DNA of 64,000 bases, taken from assembly GCA_030323885.1 (NCBI GenBank), contig CM059186.1, forward strand, positions 28,691,005 through 28,755,004, given 5' to 3'. This stretch comes from Branchipolynoe longqiensis (Eukaryota; Annelida; Polychaeta; Phyllodocida; Polynoidae). Shown in pieces: positions 10,701 to 20,121 of the stretch. Positions within the stretch are counted from its first letter, which is position 1, and every line of letters begins with the position of its first letter. The notes below the pieces were generated by a model. The model made no database searches. It was not told the origin of the DNA and saw nothing but the letters and a program-made list of their open reading frames with translations. Position numbers and translations under genes: made by a program.

Positions 10701-13251
10701 AGTTATCGGATGCTGTGGAGAGGGTAGCAGCAGCCGGGTCTCTCAGTGGGACAGCATTATATATTGCCGCCATGAGTGTGCACTGCTACAAGTCAGGACC
10801 CACACTGATCTGACTTAAGATGTTGCTAGGATGTAAAACCCCAAACAAAGCACATTAAATAGTTATTGCTGCATAGAAGGAATACTGAATCAATTCAATA
10901 TGTTAAAAAATAAACTGCCACTGCTAAAGCCTATCACATCAAGCATTTCAAGGTGTTTTTATTTCAAATATCTTCAAAGTTAACCCCTTAAAATAAAATA
11001 ACCATGGCCTATCTCACTCAATTACATCATACCCTCACTGAGCCAACCAGTCCTGGTCCTACAACCTATCAGATGGGAAACATATTCTCAATCCACTCAG
11101 CTTTCCCGCCCGGTTGTAGATTTCCGTTAAATGACCGAGATCGACACTATTGTACCCAACGTTAATATATTCAAAGAAGTAAACCTCAGTGCCAGTGGCA
11201 GAATCCCAAATAAACTGGAAAGTCACATATAATTGGTATTTGAAACACTAATACACTCAAACACGGCACTGCTGACACATTGCATAGGTAGGACGTTGAA
11301 TGTTAAAGTGGCATAATTTATGCCATAACTTGTAGATGGATATATTAGGTTGATAATTCTAATTTAAATTACATTAACTTTAAGTGACTTTTATTTGAAA
11401 GATTTAACTTTGAAGATTTTCTAAGTGAAAACATGCTAAATTAATTTAGATGTGCATGTCAGAATACTAGCTTCACAGGGTTCAGAAACAACATGTTATA
11501 TTAATCGGCTTAGTAGTCTACTAGGCCACAATACATCATACATGTTTACTGTTAGATCTAGTTTACTGAGTGCATCTGTATCTAAGTTGAGTAGATAGGA
11601 TCAAATCTAGGTAATTATTCAGACAATTTGATGATATCAGATTATGAAGATTTAACTCAAAAATCGTTGTATAGACAACATCACCATTCCAGCCGCACGG
11701 TGCATTGTGGGATGTGTAGAAGAAAAACAAACCCGCGAGAAGCACATGCTAATACACTGGGTGCAGCTATGAAAGGTGCTAGTTTCAGCTCATTTCAGCT
11801 CTTGTTTGAAACATAGAATACCAACTAAAAGAATATATATAATAAATTAAGATATTAATCTTTTATCCAGCATTGCATTTACATCAACATAATCAGCACA
11901 TCTTATGCCATGTGCCTTTAGATTTAGACAAATCTGGGCACTCAGACTAGTGTTAGAGCCATAGCCCGTCAGTTTTACTTATTTTATTAATATTTATATT
12001 TATATCCTATGGTTAATGACATATGTAGAACTAGAAAATGACTAGGGTTAATCATATATTGGTTATATATTTCTCTGAAACAAGTGTATGTTGACACATT
12101 TGGCATTTTAATATTTAGAACAAGAATTGGATGTGGATATCAGCCTTAAAGTGACTGATTGTTTTGTATGGAATTCTATGTTTCCTAGCTGAAAATGTTT
12201 AACTATGGCTAGTTTTGTCTTAGCTATATTCATCAGATCATTATATTGCATGTGTGCATACACGTTTATGCCAAATTGTTATGTATTTCTATTCATTTTG
12301 AATAAAATTTCAGTTTTGCCCTACGCATATCCTCAAACTCAATGGCCAAATGCATTTGCTTTGCTGCCAATGCCGTTTTCAGCGCATGCGTAGTCGGAAC
12401 GGTGATCTCGTCTATTGTAAAAGAGCTGATTATATTACCTGTCACATGTGTATGACATCAACGTATGTGTTATATTTTTAAATATGCCCTTATATGTAAC
12501 CTGGTGTAGTGGTGTTGTTCACCGTGAACACAAATGTTAATTAATAAAGAACTACTTAAACATCCATTTTGTCTTGTTCAAGAATCAAGTAAATTACTAA
12601 ATTAGTAGAGTGATGATCAATAATTAGCAGCGCTCCCGTAGGCCTAGTCCATTACTAGGCCTAGTCCATTACACCGCCAATATAAGGAATAGTTTGATAT
12701 ATAAGCACAAATTGAAAACATATACCAAGCGTCGGAAAAGAATGTCCGTTATATTTGCAGACGGCAACATGTTTGTATCAATGTTTGGCAGCTTCACTCA
12801 CCAGTTTGGTAAACACTTGTGACCTGGCATTTCACCGGTTACACAATTTCGATCGATTGATTGTCTTGTGAGGCGGTAAGTGTATACTGGACTCGACAAT
12901 ACTGGTTTTCTGTGTGTGGAGTTTTAAAGTAAGCAGAGAATACGACTGAGAGTGAGCAAGGGCAGACAGATCAGTGTATGAGATAGGTGGGTCGGCTATA
13001 CTTGTGATTGTAGGGTTGACAGCTTACCTCTTTGGCAGACAGTGCCCTTGAAAAGCTCAACCCGCGCCTCTGCCATGATTCTTTCAATGCATGCTGAAAA
13101 TACAGAAACATATACCGAATATAAAAACATCAGGGATCATCTCATACACAGTCGCTCCAACAATATATGAGATTTCAGCGGATTTATAACTGAAATACTG
13201 TGTTAAATTGCACATCACCTGGATCCCCCGTTTCAGTACAACCACAGCCAT
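2558..13251 (-). CDS. PDHB: Pyruvate dehydrogenase E1 subunit beta, mitochondrial (5' seven coding exons, partial)
   Basis: E1 beta pairs with E1 alpha (alpha2beta2) in the mitochondrial matrix and performs the thiamine-diphosphate-dependent decarboxylation of pyruvate. Seven exons, at 13251-13219, 13093-13028, 9152-9045, 8195-8133, 7015-6980, 4853-4746 and 2735-2558, splice in frame to 197 codons plus one base. Residues 1-33 form a basic, serine-rich presequence. The transketolase-type pyrimidine-binding domain begins at [14 protein letters not shown] (residue 34). [12 protein letters not shown] (58-69) carries the conserved cofactor-binding glutamate. [34 protein letters not shown] and [13 protein letters not shown] follow as in animal PDHB. 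Introns 1-6 are about 125, 3875, 849, 1117, 2126 and 2010 bp. Intron 7 and all C-terminal exons, including the transketolase C-terminal domain, lie left of the window. No frameshift or stop is seen, so the gene looks functional. Family assignment is firm; only exon 1 rests mainly on splice logic. Confidence 0.96.
2786..2852. repeat. (TATG)n microsatellite, left half
   Basis: TATG/TGTG repeats abut the left end of the GGGTCATT element. The same repeat resumes at its right end. Confidence 0.95.
2853..3413. mobile_element. GGGTCATT TIR element, copy 1
   Basis: It begins GGGTCATTCTCTAAAACTGG and ends with the inverse GAGAATAACCC. It is flanked by ATGT on both sides, a 4-bp duplication within TATG repeats. 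About 560 bp; no transposase frame. A second full copy lies at 34567-35145. Confidence 0.85.
3414..3505. repeat. (TATG)n microsatellite, right half
   Basis: TATG repeats, with a small inverted ACATACATATGTATGT at the right end. Confidence 0.95.
3731..3844. repeat. (TATG)n microsatellite
   Basis: TATG repeats, ending irregularly near a run of AAT repeats. Confidence 0.95.
3917..4003 (-). mobile_element. SINE-A fragment (3' part)
   Basis: It carries the SINE-A 3' signature in reverse: GGTTGGTTG, GAGTTTTACGTTCTAGCAA, then GTGACAGTGCACACTC. It joins directly to a TTAA-MITE remnant. Confidence 0.8.
4006..4165. mobile_element. TTAA-ended MITE, right half only
   Basis: It matches the right half of the family, ending ATCGGACTATGCAGCTTTAA. 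The left half is missing. Confidence 0.8.
4245..4695. mobile_element. Composite TIR element with a captured SINE piece, copy 1
   Basis: The ends are GGGACGAAAGTGATCTCCGG and the inverse GGAGATCTTTCATCCC. Inside is a degenerate minisatellite (GCTGATAGTGCTGCGGCGTT) and a 70-bp SINE-A 3' piece at 4554-4624. Copy 2 at 10249-10692 has the same SINE piece at the same point, so the SINE landed before the element spread. Confidence 0.8.
4746..4853 (-). CDS. PDHB: PDHB coding exon 6
   Basis: It has 36 codons, phase 0, beginning [16 protein letters not shown] and ending AHYMSAGK. Acceptor TTTGCAG, donor AAG|GTACGA. It contains the conserved EFMTFNF and [11 protein letters not shown] motifs. A composite TIR element lies about 50 bp downstream. 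Confidence 0.97.
5133..5187 (-). mobile_element. SINE-A fragment
   Basis: Only the terminal 55 bp is present: GGTTGGAGTTTTACTTCCTG through AGGTCATATCAGGACGG. Confidence 0.75.
5504..5868 (-). mobile_element. SINE-A copy interrupted by a PDHB exon/intron fragment
   Basis: The 3' tail is at 5504 and the tRNA-like head at about 5800-5868 (GGTAGAGCACAGGCTTGCC when reversed). The middle is broken at 5655-5747 by an insert containing the 69-bp PDHB copy. GTCACATTATCC stands on both sides of the insert (5643-5654 and 5748-5759). Confidence 0.85.
5667..5735 (+). pseudogene. PDHB exon 7 end plus 5' splice site, inverted fragment
   Basis: It is 69 bp matching 2528-2596 in inverse at 64 of 69 positions, including the CCAG|GTGGGT junction and 30 bp of intron. 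It is therefore not derived from a spliced mRNA. In the PDHB pre-mRNA it lies in intron 5 and is antisense to the exon 7 donor. Confidence 0.9.
6221..6550 (-). mobile_element. SINE-A, nearly full length
   Basis: The tail GGTTGGTTGTTGGAGTTTTA is at the left and the tRNA-like head at 6480-6550. GTTAGAGAACTT before it and GTTAGCGAACTT just beyond it look like the target duplication. Confidence 0.85.
6880..6963. mobile_element. GGGTCATT element, right-end remnant
   Basis: It matches the last 85 bp of the family, ending TGAGAGAATGACCC. It stops 16 bp from the PDHB exon 5 donor. Confidence 0.75.
6980..7015 (-). CDS. PDHB: PDHB coding exon 5 (36-nt exon)
   Basis: It has twelve codons, [12 protein letters not shown], phase 0, acceptor TACAG and donor ATG|GTGAGT. 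It matches the MGFAGIAVGAAM segment of vertebrate PDHB, with histidine replacing the first methionine. A remnant of a GGGTCATT element ends 16 bp inside the downstream intron. Confidence 0.93.
7668..7850 (-). mobile_element. LINE-1f 3' end with (ATG)n tail
   Basis: It matches the 3' end of the LINE at 52381-52945 (RDIKTDSW and AKWRAAVK codons), followed on the minus strand by an ATG/GAT tail. Strongly 5' truncated and frame-broken. Confidence 0.85.
8133..8195 (-). CDS. PDHB: PDHB coding exon 4
   Basis: It has 21 codons, phase 0: [20 protein letters not shown] then E, matching the conserved GLWKKYGDKRIIDTPISE block. The donor is GAG|GTAGGT. The acceptor, TTGAAG, follows an AT-rich repeat with a weak pyrimidine tract. 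Confidence 0.95.
8333..9044. repeat. 71-74 bp minisatellite reaching the PDHB exon 3 donor
   Basis: About nine units of GTCTAGTACATATAGCCTAT, ACGTGGCTCTTATTCTCA and GCTATGTACAGTTAGCTAC. The last unit ends exactly at the splice donor. The GTAGCTAAC of the true donor (minus strand) is part of most units. Confidence 0.92.
9045..9152 (-). CDS. PDHB: PDHB coding exon 3 (start of catalytic domain, cofactor glutamate)
   Basis: It has 36 codons, phase 0, acceptor CACTTTCAG and donor AAG|GTAGCT. It contains [13 protein letters not shown] and [13 protein letters not shown], hallmarks of E1 beta. The intron beyond the donor turns at once into the 71-74 bp minisatellite. Confidence 0.97.
9263..9985 (-). 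mobile_element. SINE-A split by an ATTCACCC element
   Basis: The SINE tail half is at 9263-9470 and the head half at 9863-9985. The interrupting element is flanked by TAGGTTAGGTA on both sides. Confidence 0.85.
9471..9862. mobile_element. ATTCACCC TIR element, copy 1
   Basis: The ends ATTCACCCGGTACTTGTAGT and the inverse of ATTCACCCCGTACTGCTGCA form imperfect TIRs. The interior includes AAGATGGCGGCCGCAGAACG. Copy 2, inverted, is at 14400-14775. Confidence 0.8.
10249..10692. mobile_element. Composite TIR element with a captured SINE piece, copy 2
   Basis: The ends are GGATGAAAGTGGTCTCTGGG and GGAGATCTTTCATCC. The same minisatellite core and the same SINE-A piece (10557-10621) occur as in copy 1. 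It sits in PDHB intron 2. Confidence 0.82.
10712..10848 (+). mobile_element. SINE-A 3' half
   Basis: It runs from GCAGCCGGGTCTCTCAGTGG to GCTAGGATGTAAAACCCC. No head remains. Confidence 0.8.
10855..11005. mobile_element. TTAA-ended MITE, degenerate fragment
   Basis: It has weak but ordered similarity to the middle of the family (GCATAGAAGGAATACTGA, then ATTTCAAATATCTTCAAAG). Confidence 0.55.
11302..11650. mobile_element. TTAA-ended MITE, old copy
   Basis: It starts TTAAAGTGGCATAATTTATG and keeps the internal order of the family, including AACATGCTAAATTAATTT. The right TIR is decayed. Confidence 0.65.
11651..13027. other. PDHB intron 2 proximal part; no gene seen
   Basis: AT-rich. The only repeats I see are a diverged 213-bp core piece at 12281-12345 (TATTCATTTTGAATAAAATT) and a 20-bp duplication at 12640-12675. 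Confidence 0.55.
13028..13093 (-). CDS. PDHB: PDHB coding exon 2 (presequence)
   Basis: It has 22 codons, phase 0 at both ends, acceptor TATTTTCAG and donor GAG|GTAAGC. It reads [20 protein letters not shown] then KE, an arginine- and serine-rich amphipathic stretch typical of matrix targeting. Cleavage probably falls near its end. Confidence 0.87.
13219..13251 (-). CDS. PDHB: PDHB coding exon 1 (start codon, presequence)
   Basis: It encodes [11 protein letters not shown]. The ATG lies in a good context (GTCAACATGG), the exon ends in phase 0 at CAG|GTGATG, and the frame runs on into exon 2. A short basic hydrophobic start suits a mitochondrial import signal. It was chosen because it is the nearest upstream ATG with a donor in the right phase; no homology supports it directly. 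Confidence 0.75.
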
Positions 13252-13746
13252 GTTGACGTTTATGTGGCGACCTTCACCTTGTGTGGAGGCTATTTGCCTT
13301 TCTCTTAGTTCGGAAATGCAACACCAGGGGCTAGTGGAGGCAACGCGGGACATGCTTTTCACTTCATACTGAAAGCTGTAATAAGAAACGAAGAAGATAT
13401 TTGAGAAATAAGAGATTTACACAATTTCCAGCGATGCCTTTTTTCCCTCTTCTATTTCAATGATGCATGGTTGTATCATAATTGACATAATGATGTGGAT
13501 ATTTCTTTACCGTTCGCATATTTGATCGTTTTGGCGTGCAATTTCAGCCAATGGTTAGCAGTACATAAATACAGGGCTTTGTTTGTGTATGGGGATGGTG
13601 GTAAATATTGATTCATTTGAATATATTTATCTATATAACTATACATATCCATTGTTTGTTGGTGCCAGACCACTGCTTCTAGTTCATTGCTGATGTGTTA
13701 AAATCTGACAAGTAGCCCACAGTGGCGCCGCCTAATGGAAAGCTGC
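13252..13746 (-). promoter_or_regulatory. Presumed PDHB 5' UTR and promoter region
   Basis: It lies directly upstream of the start codon on the minus strand. I see no convincing TATA box or initiator; assignment rests on position alone. A 649-bp foldback element starts 495 bp upstream of the ATG. Confidence 0.4.
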
Positions 13747-14395
13747 GGTATTAACAGAGAGCGTGTATATAAACAGATGAGAGGGACAACTCCCATACTA
13801 GACCGTGTAACAGCTGCCGACTGTGGCGCTCCAAGTGGTGGTTGTTGAACAGTATATGACACAGCTGTCAAACTCAAGGCATTGTCAATGGCCGTGAGCA
13901 ATCTTCGTACAGAAAAAGTGAAATATCTCTAAAACTACACCACATAGAAACAAACTGTTTGGAACACATATAGAAAACATATTTAACGATGAGACTATAT
14001 TAAATTCATATGGCTAGGGTTCTGTATTTCTATTAATTTTGAATAAAATACACGTTTTGCACTACACGTACGGCAAACTCAAGGCATTGTCAATGGCGGT
14101 GAGCAATCTTCATACAGAAAAAGTGAAATATCTCTAAAACCACATGACCTAGACACAAACCGCTTGGAACACATATAGAAAACATGTTTACCAAAAGGAT
14201 TATATTAAATTGATAAGGTTAGGCTTCTGCATTTCTATTAATTTTGAATAAAAACAAATTTTTTGCACTGACGCATTACCCAAACTCAAAGCTTGTTCAA
14301 CACTAACCGCCAGGAACGCCACTGTAGCCTGTGTTACCGATTTTCGCGGGAGTTGTCCCTCTCATCTGTTTATATACATGCTCTCTGTCAATACC
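13747..14395. mobile_element. E-family foldback E1 with 213-bp dimer core
   Basis: Terminal arms of about 100 bp are inverted (GGTATTAACAGAGAGCGTGT against the inverse of GGTATTGACAGAGAGCATGT). Between them lie two direct copies of a 213-bp unit starting GTCAATGGCCGTGAGCAATC. Confidence 0.85.
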
Positions 14396-14399
14396 TAGA

Positions 14400-14775
14400 T
14401 ACAAGATTCACCCCGTACTGCTGCAGTAGGGGTGCAAACCAACCCTATGTAAAAGCTGTCGAAAATGCGGGTCAAAGAATTGAGAGCCTAATTTCACAAT
14501 CTAAGAAGCAACATTTATTCTTTACATATATCTTATTGATAGCCCGCTACCTTTGAGTTGAAAAATATAATATAATATCTAGTTTAATAAGATTTAAAAG
14601 TGAAATCGACGGCGTTCTGTGGCCGCCATCTTGTCTTTTTGCATTCTCTCCCATTTCACCAAATCTGTGCCGATATAAGTAGCCATTTGATACTGGAGCC
14701 ACAGTTTCTAGTTCATGTTCCATACTAATCCTATTTTCGCCAGTATTTAGACTACGTTGTCCTTCACCCGTGTAC
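14400..14775. mobile_element. ATTCACCC TIR element, copy 2 (inverted)
   Basis: It mirrors 9471-9862, including the AAAATGCGGGTCAAAGAATT block. GTCAATACCTAGATA flanks it on both sides. A second left end follows at 14794. Confidence 0.82.
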
Positions 14776-14808
14776 TACAAGTCAATACCTAGATAAAGGA
14801 TTCACCCG

Positions 14809-15098
14809 GGTCGTGTTCAGAGTCCATCTCGGCGACGTCTCGGCGACGTCGCGGCGATGCTTTTTGGCCTATTTGCGTTCAGGGTGCGTCTCGGCGACAC
14901 CTCCCTTTTCAGATAGGAGACAAAAAGCGCCTCGAAAATGGCCACTGTATCCAGTAGTCTCAACCTATCACAGCACAGCATTTCCATTGCAAATAAAAGC
15001 TGACTTTTTCGAGGCGACAAACTGCTTGTGCAGTTCAGACTAGCGTGACGTCAGTGCCATCTCCGAGGCGCCTCCGAGACGGACCCTGAAAGTGGCCC
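14809..15098. mobile_element. Word-array element W1a
   Basis: The ends are GTGTTCAGAGTCCATCTCGG and the inverse CCGAGACGGACCCTGAA. The left arm repeats CTCGGCGACGT at 11-bp steps; the right arm holds GAGGCGCCTCCGAG. It sits in an ATTCACCC element end. W1b at 41407-41719 is a second, inverted copy. Confidence 0.8.
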
Positions 15099-15167
15099 AG
15101 GTACTCCAGTACTACAAGTACCGGTGTTGCAGTTCCCGCAGTACGCCAGTTTGCGAGGGACACATAA

Positions 15168-15786
15168 GCCGTGTTCACACAGCACAACTTTAGGCCGAAC
15201 TAGATAAGGTGAACTAGATGAGGCGAACTAGGCGTGAAAGTGTGTTGTGTCCACACTTGCAGTACTTGGGTCGGTTTAAGGCAGAAATCGATATCTGTGC
15301 ATGAGCAAGTCCATACTAACCAGCGCCACTTTCGGTTAGTCGACATCGCCATGAGAGAGTGTGGGTTCGACCTAGATATGTATGGACTGAATCGTATTGT
15401 TTTGGAATGGTCAAAATTTCTGCTGGGCAGTGAAACCCTAAAAATATATGATGAAAAAAATATCTGTGCACAGATATCATAGACCAAATTATATAATATG
15501 CGCTTTTGATCGCCCGGAAAGTCAACAAACTCAGGTCTCGACTGCGCATGAGTGTGACATCCTTAATCCGGCTCATCTAAGCTGCTACTGTTCACACTAG
15601 TAACTTGGGCCGACTGAAGCTAGATCGGTTCATCTAGACTACCTCGTGACATGGTTTACTTGAAGTGAACTAGATGAGGCGAATCAGCCCTAATCTGCCT
15701 CAGCGTCGCGTCCACACGGCGAATGTGAGCGGAACTAGACAAGGCAAACTAGTTGAGGCGACTTAACGCCCGTGTGTGAACACGGC
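15168..15786. mobile_element. Word-array element W2
   Basis: The ends are GCCGTGTTCACAC and GTGTGAACACGGC, flanked by TAA and TAT. The arms repeat GAACTAGATGAGGC at about 14-bp spacing near both ends. The middle is not word-like. Confidence 0.82.
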
Positions 15787-15869
15787 TATACATTCAAATA
15801 CATTGTCAATGGCCGTGAGCAAATCTTCATACAGAAAAAGTCAAATATCTCTCAAATTACACCACTTGG

Positions 15870-16247
15870 AAAAAATGTACAAACGTTTAGCAGCATTTGA
15901 GATGTGGACTTATCGAAGGATGATGAAAATATCATGGACAAAGATCACCAACAAAGAAGTTCTCAGAAAAATTAAAAATAAGAAAAGCTTGTTTGCCACT
16001 AAACAGACAAAGAAACTTATTTATTTTGGCCACATCATTCGTCAGAGTTCAATATACCGTACATTGTTGGAAGGGAAGGTTAATGGCAGCAGAGGGAGAG
16101 GGAGACCAAGAACATCATGGTTTACAAATATTTCACAGTGGACAGGCTTGAATTATTCACAGTCTATCAGAACAGCACAACATCGGGACAAGTGGAGAAC
16201 CATTGCATCCAACCCTCGACTAGAGGACGGAACTATTGATTGATTGA
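15870..16247 (+). mobile_element. LINE-2f, C-terminal end of a reverse transcriptase ORF
   Basis: It encodes about 125 residues ending LEDGTID. It contains MWTYRRMMKISW, YFGHIIRQ and GSRGRGRPRTSW, the pattern of the extreme C-terminal region of non-LTR retrotransposon ORF2. The catalytic domains are absent. It interrupts the 213-bp core; the open frame extends leftwards into host repeat, so the upstream ATG is spurious. Clade not assigned. Confidence 0.85.
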
Positions 16248-17118
16248 GAAACAAACCACTTTCTATGTTTTGCACTGCACATACCGTCAAACTCAAGGCA
16301 TTGTCAATGGTCGTGAGCAATCTTCATACAGAAAAAGTCAAATATCTCTCAAATTACACCACCTAGAAACAAACCGCTTGGCAGACATACAGAAAACATA
16401 TTCAACAAACAGATTATATTAAATTTATACGGTTAGGGTTCTTGATTTCTATTAATTTTGAATAAAACTAATGTTTTGCACTGCACATACTATCAAACTC
16501 AAGGCATTGTCAATGGTCGTGAGCAATCTTCATACAGAAAATACAGAAAAAGTGAAATATCTCTAAAACCACACTACCTAGAAACAAATCGCTTGGAACA
16601 CATATAGAAAACATCTTTACCAAAAATATTATATTAAATTTATAAGGTTAGTGACGATGCTGTTCGATTTTGATGCATGCGCAGAAGCGATATGTCCCTC
16701 GCAAACTGGCGTACTGCGGAAACTGCAACACCGGGAGGCTGAGACCCAGCTATCTCTCATCAAAGACAACATACGATAAGATGCGCCACTCAGCACTTTC
16801 ATGTAGGAAATTCTTAAATACTCATGCAGTGCTGTCACCCAATGGCAAGCAAGGTGCATTGTCTTTGATTAGGTGTAGCAGTAGTTTAATACTCCGACAT
16901 AATCACAAAGTGTATTCATGTATCGCACAGATTAAAGTCCTTAGGACTATAGCATGTTTGGACTTTACTATACTATAATATTGTTTTCATTATTAATATT
17001 AGGAGATAATACACTAATTGAGTGAGATAGGCATTGTTGTACATTGTCTTTGATGGTACAGCAGTCAGGGTGGGCTAGGGAACCTGTCCCCTTGTTTCAA
17101 TGGTATATATGGTGTTCT

Positions 17119-17525
17119 CTGTGGCGGAGTGCTTAGACTGTCTGACTTTTTTCTAGGTCGGATGCCTGATCTGAGGGTCGGTTGTTCGAGTCCCCGTGCC
17201 CCCCCCCCCCACCTCTGCCAATTTGGATTTCCACTGCTGTGTATAACTTACAGCGTCATCAAAGGCTGGTTGCTCTCATACCATGTCTATGTGGTGTGGG
17301 AGGTTAAAAATCCCTTGGGTCGGTAAAAGTGTGGGCCCGGGCTTTCTATTGACAAACTGGCCACAGCAGGATCGTTCACATCACGGCCCTGGGAATCAGC
17401 TATCTGATTGCAAATCCTGCTACCACCATCCACCACCAAGAGCACTTCCCACGAATAAAGATCATACCTCTGCTCGAAAATCCCTTGAGATAACTGGTGG
17501 AAGGACACGATGAAGAAGAATGGTA
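17119..17525 (+). mobile_element. SINE-B with leucine/serine-type tRNA head
   Basis: The head GTGGCGGAGTGCTTAGACTG (A box) and GGTTGTTCGAGTCCCCGTG (B box) are about 50 bp apart, as in tRNAs with a long variable arm. A C run and a body with GTCTATGTGGTGTGGGAGG follow. The body recurs at 54232-54388. Confidence 0.75.
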
Positions 17526-18299
17526 TAGCAGTCAGGCTGGGCATGGGACCTGTCCAATTACCTTACTTGCTGTATTTCACGGGAAAGTGCTGAGTGCTGC
17601 ATCTTATCGTACATTGTCTTTGCTCTCATCTCACTTTGCACTGATAACCAGCCATATGTGTCACTTGATGCAGTGTTGCCAAATCTGACGAAATTCCCGT
17701 GAGGGTCACGGAAATTGAAGGTTCTGATCAGTCACCTCACAAGTCATGGATCGACCCCAAAATCCCTCAAATGTCTGTACCTTTGTACAAAATCTCATGA
17801 ATTTCTGTACTTTTGTATGAATTTCTGTACTTTTTTAAAAGGAATTTATGTACTTTTGATTAACTATAAGTAAATATGACGTTATTCATATGTTAAAATA
17901 TCAGCCCCTAACCCTTTAGAATGCCCTCAAATGGCAAATTTAAAACAAATTCTCTAGGAGGGCATGCCGCCGGATCCCCCTAGCAAGCTTGCGGCTGCCG
18001 CCAGTCGGATTCCACAATTGCAACACAAAACATTCAAGGATTCTCAGTAGGCCTACTTCCAGGTTGGCGACACTGCTGTTGACCAAACGTGGTAGGATTA
18101 TTGCAATACATTTGTTTCTAGATCGCAGTGAACATGTCCTAGCAAATATTTTACATTCGATAACAGACTACTTCGTGTATTGTAGTGTATGGGTACTCAC
18201 CACCTCCTCCACCTTCCGACATAGCTGCAACCCGGCGTGCTGTGTCCCAGCTTCAATCCTTTCCGAGGGACCAGCGAAACTAGGAACTCACTTGTATTC
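17526..18299. other. No gene recognised
   Basis: 17577-17627 is an inverted match to 16745-16805 (GCATCTTATCGTACATTGTC). The 104-codon frame at 17989-18303 has no features I recognise. Confidence 0.5.
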
Positions 18300-18302
18300 T
18301 TA

Positions 18303-18866
18303 GGCCGTGGTCACATAGCCGTCAGTGGACGTAGTTGAACGTAGGTGAACGTAGTGGAGGCTAACGTGGATCAAACGTGGTGTAAGTTTGTTAAACTATG
18401 TTGAAATACGTTAAGGTATGGCACCTTTTGCCACCAAATGATATGGATAAATAAGTTACGGTACGGATGCTGGTACGTTCAACTGCGTTCAACTACTTTC
18501 AACTATGTCAGCAACCACTACGTTCAAGTACCTCCACTAACGGCTATGTGACCATGGCATACGCGACGTGAAACGGCCATGGTTTTGTGTGGGTCAATGT
18601 ACGGTAGAGTACACTAGAATACGTTAGAGTACATTAATAGGTACGTTCCACTACACTCTACTACGTTCGAAATCCAGCCTCTAACATACCACTCTTTTGA
18701 ACATGTCCACAAATTAAATCGGAAATCATGGCTCACCCACGTTATTACCAAGTTAACATCAAGGACAAGTACAGATGCCGCTATGTTCAACTACGTTCAA
18801 CTACTTTCAAGTACGTTAGCCTCCACTACGTTCACCTACGTCCACTAACGGCTATGTGACCAGTGC
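18303..18866. mobile_element. Word-array element W3
   Basis: TIRs GGCCGTGGTCACATAGCCGT and the inverse of GCACTGGTCACATAGCCGTT are flanked by TTA on both sides. The left half repeats ACGTAGTTGA-like words and the right half ACGTTCAACT, mostly every 10 bp. Confidence 0.88.
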
Positions 18867-19294
18867 TTAATAAGACTAACTATTGTACACTGTTGTAAGG
18901 ATGAAGGTAGTGTCGGCTAACAGATGTGGTAACGGTAATTTACGATTGTTCAACATTGTAAATACAATACATCTAGAGAACACTGTAAGGTATGGGTATT
19001 TCAATTAAACATTTTTTTCCCCCAGCAGCCCAGGTTGCGCCTGAGTCAGTTTTTGTGTGTGTTTTTTTAAATGACAGAACAGGTACCGGTCTTGCATGCG
19101 ACGTGATCATTAATATATGCAATCTTAATAATGCAAATAGATGTTTGTACATTAAACAGTTATTGCCCGATATAGAGCTTGATGCACAAGAGCTATGTTT
19201 CTCTGTAGGCCTATTAATTGAAGGTTAAACTCAACACACAATCAAAAGGGTTGAAGAAATTAAACCAGATTTGTTTTGAAATATATATAGGCCT

Positions 19295-19306
<12 letters not shown>

Positions 19307-19381
<75 letters not shown>

Positions 19382-19386
19382 ATATA
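19307..19386. repeat. (AT)n microsatellite
   Basis: An AT run preceded by (CA)n, split from 19598-19651 by the GAAGAGTTC element. Confidence 0.95.
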
Positions 19387-19597
19387 TGAAGAGTTCACGC
19401 GCAAAACCACGTAAACGGTCATCCAAAAATTGACTTAAATAACAGATCTTTACACGGAAATAAGTTTAAAGCTTGCTAATTCCACTTTTCATATCATCAC
19501 ATGGTTATGGAGCAATAAAAAAACCAGTAGGTTTGCTTCCAATGTTTCTCTTAATTTTTTGATTGGCCTTTACGTGGTTTTCCCCCTGAACTCTTCA
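19387..19597. mobile_element. GAAGAGTTC MITE, copy 1
   Basis: It starts TGAAGAGTTCACGCGCAAAA and ends with the inverse. 211 bp, inside an AT run, as expected for a TA target. Copy 2 is inverted at 31139-31363. Confidence 0.85.
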
Positions 19598-19617
19598 TAT
19601 ATATATATATATGTATA

Positions 19618-19653
<36 letters not shown>

Positions 19654-19655
<2 letters not shown>

Positions 19656-19770
19656 GTGGCACAATCTAAAGAAAGCACTATAATTTCGAAACCTTGCCTA
19701 GATTTGATCCTACATGTCTAACTTAGATATTGGTGTAGTTATTAACATTCATTACTGCATAGGCTGAATA
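19654..19770. mobile_element. TTAA-ended MITE, left-end fragment
   Basis: It starts TTAAAGTGGCACAATC and matches the right-half sequence read inversely (GATTTGATCCTACATGTC). It abuts a full copy. Confidence 0.7.
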
Positions 19771-20121
19771 TTAAAGCTGGATAGTCCGATGAAATATCAA
19801 ATTTTTTAAACCAAACCAATTATCTAGATTTTATATTACATATCTAACTTAGATACTGATGCACTTATTAAGCATTTGTTTCTGCATAGAAGGCAATACT
19901 GAGTCAATTTAATAGAACCTGTTACTGCAGACGTCTATGGTGTCAGAGTTTTGGTAAGCTTGCCAAAACTAATTTTGCATGTTTGCATTCAAAATATCTC
20001 AAAAGTTTACCATTTAAAATAAAAGTAACTTTAAACTAATGTAAAGTAGATATTAGTGATCGATATAATATATATCAGAAAAAATACAGAAATTCAAAAT
20101 CATCGGACTATGCAACTTTAA
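19771..20121. mobile_element. TTAA-ended MITE, full copy
   Basis: It runs from TTAAAGCTGGATAGTCCGAT to ATCGGACTATGCAACTTTAA. 351 bp, inverted relative to the copy at 2126. Confidence 0.9.

Larger units (their letters stand above)
15121..16734. mobile_element. E-family foldback E2, carrying nested W2 and LINE-2f
   Basis: A 45-bp inverted pair (CCGGTGTTGCAGTTCCCGCA, and its inverse at 16692-16734) bounds about three 213-bp core units. Nested inside are W2 (15168-15786) and a LINE fragment (15870-16247). Confidence 0.8.

Noticed and set aside
15776..16243. A 155-codon cellular gene
   Set aside because: The C-terminal part is a LINE reverse transcriptase end and the N-terminal part is host repeat.
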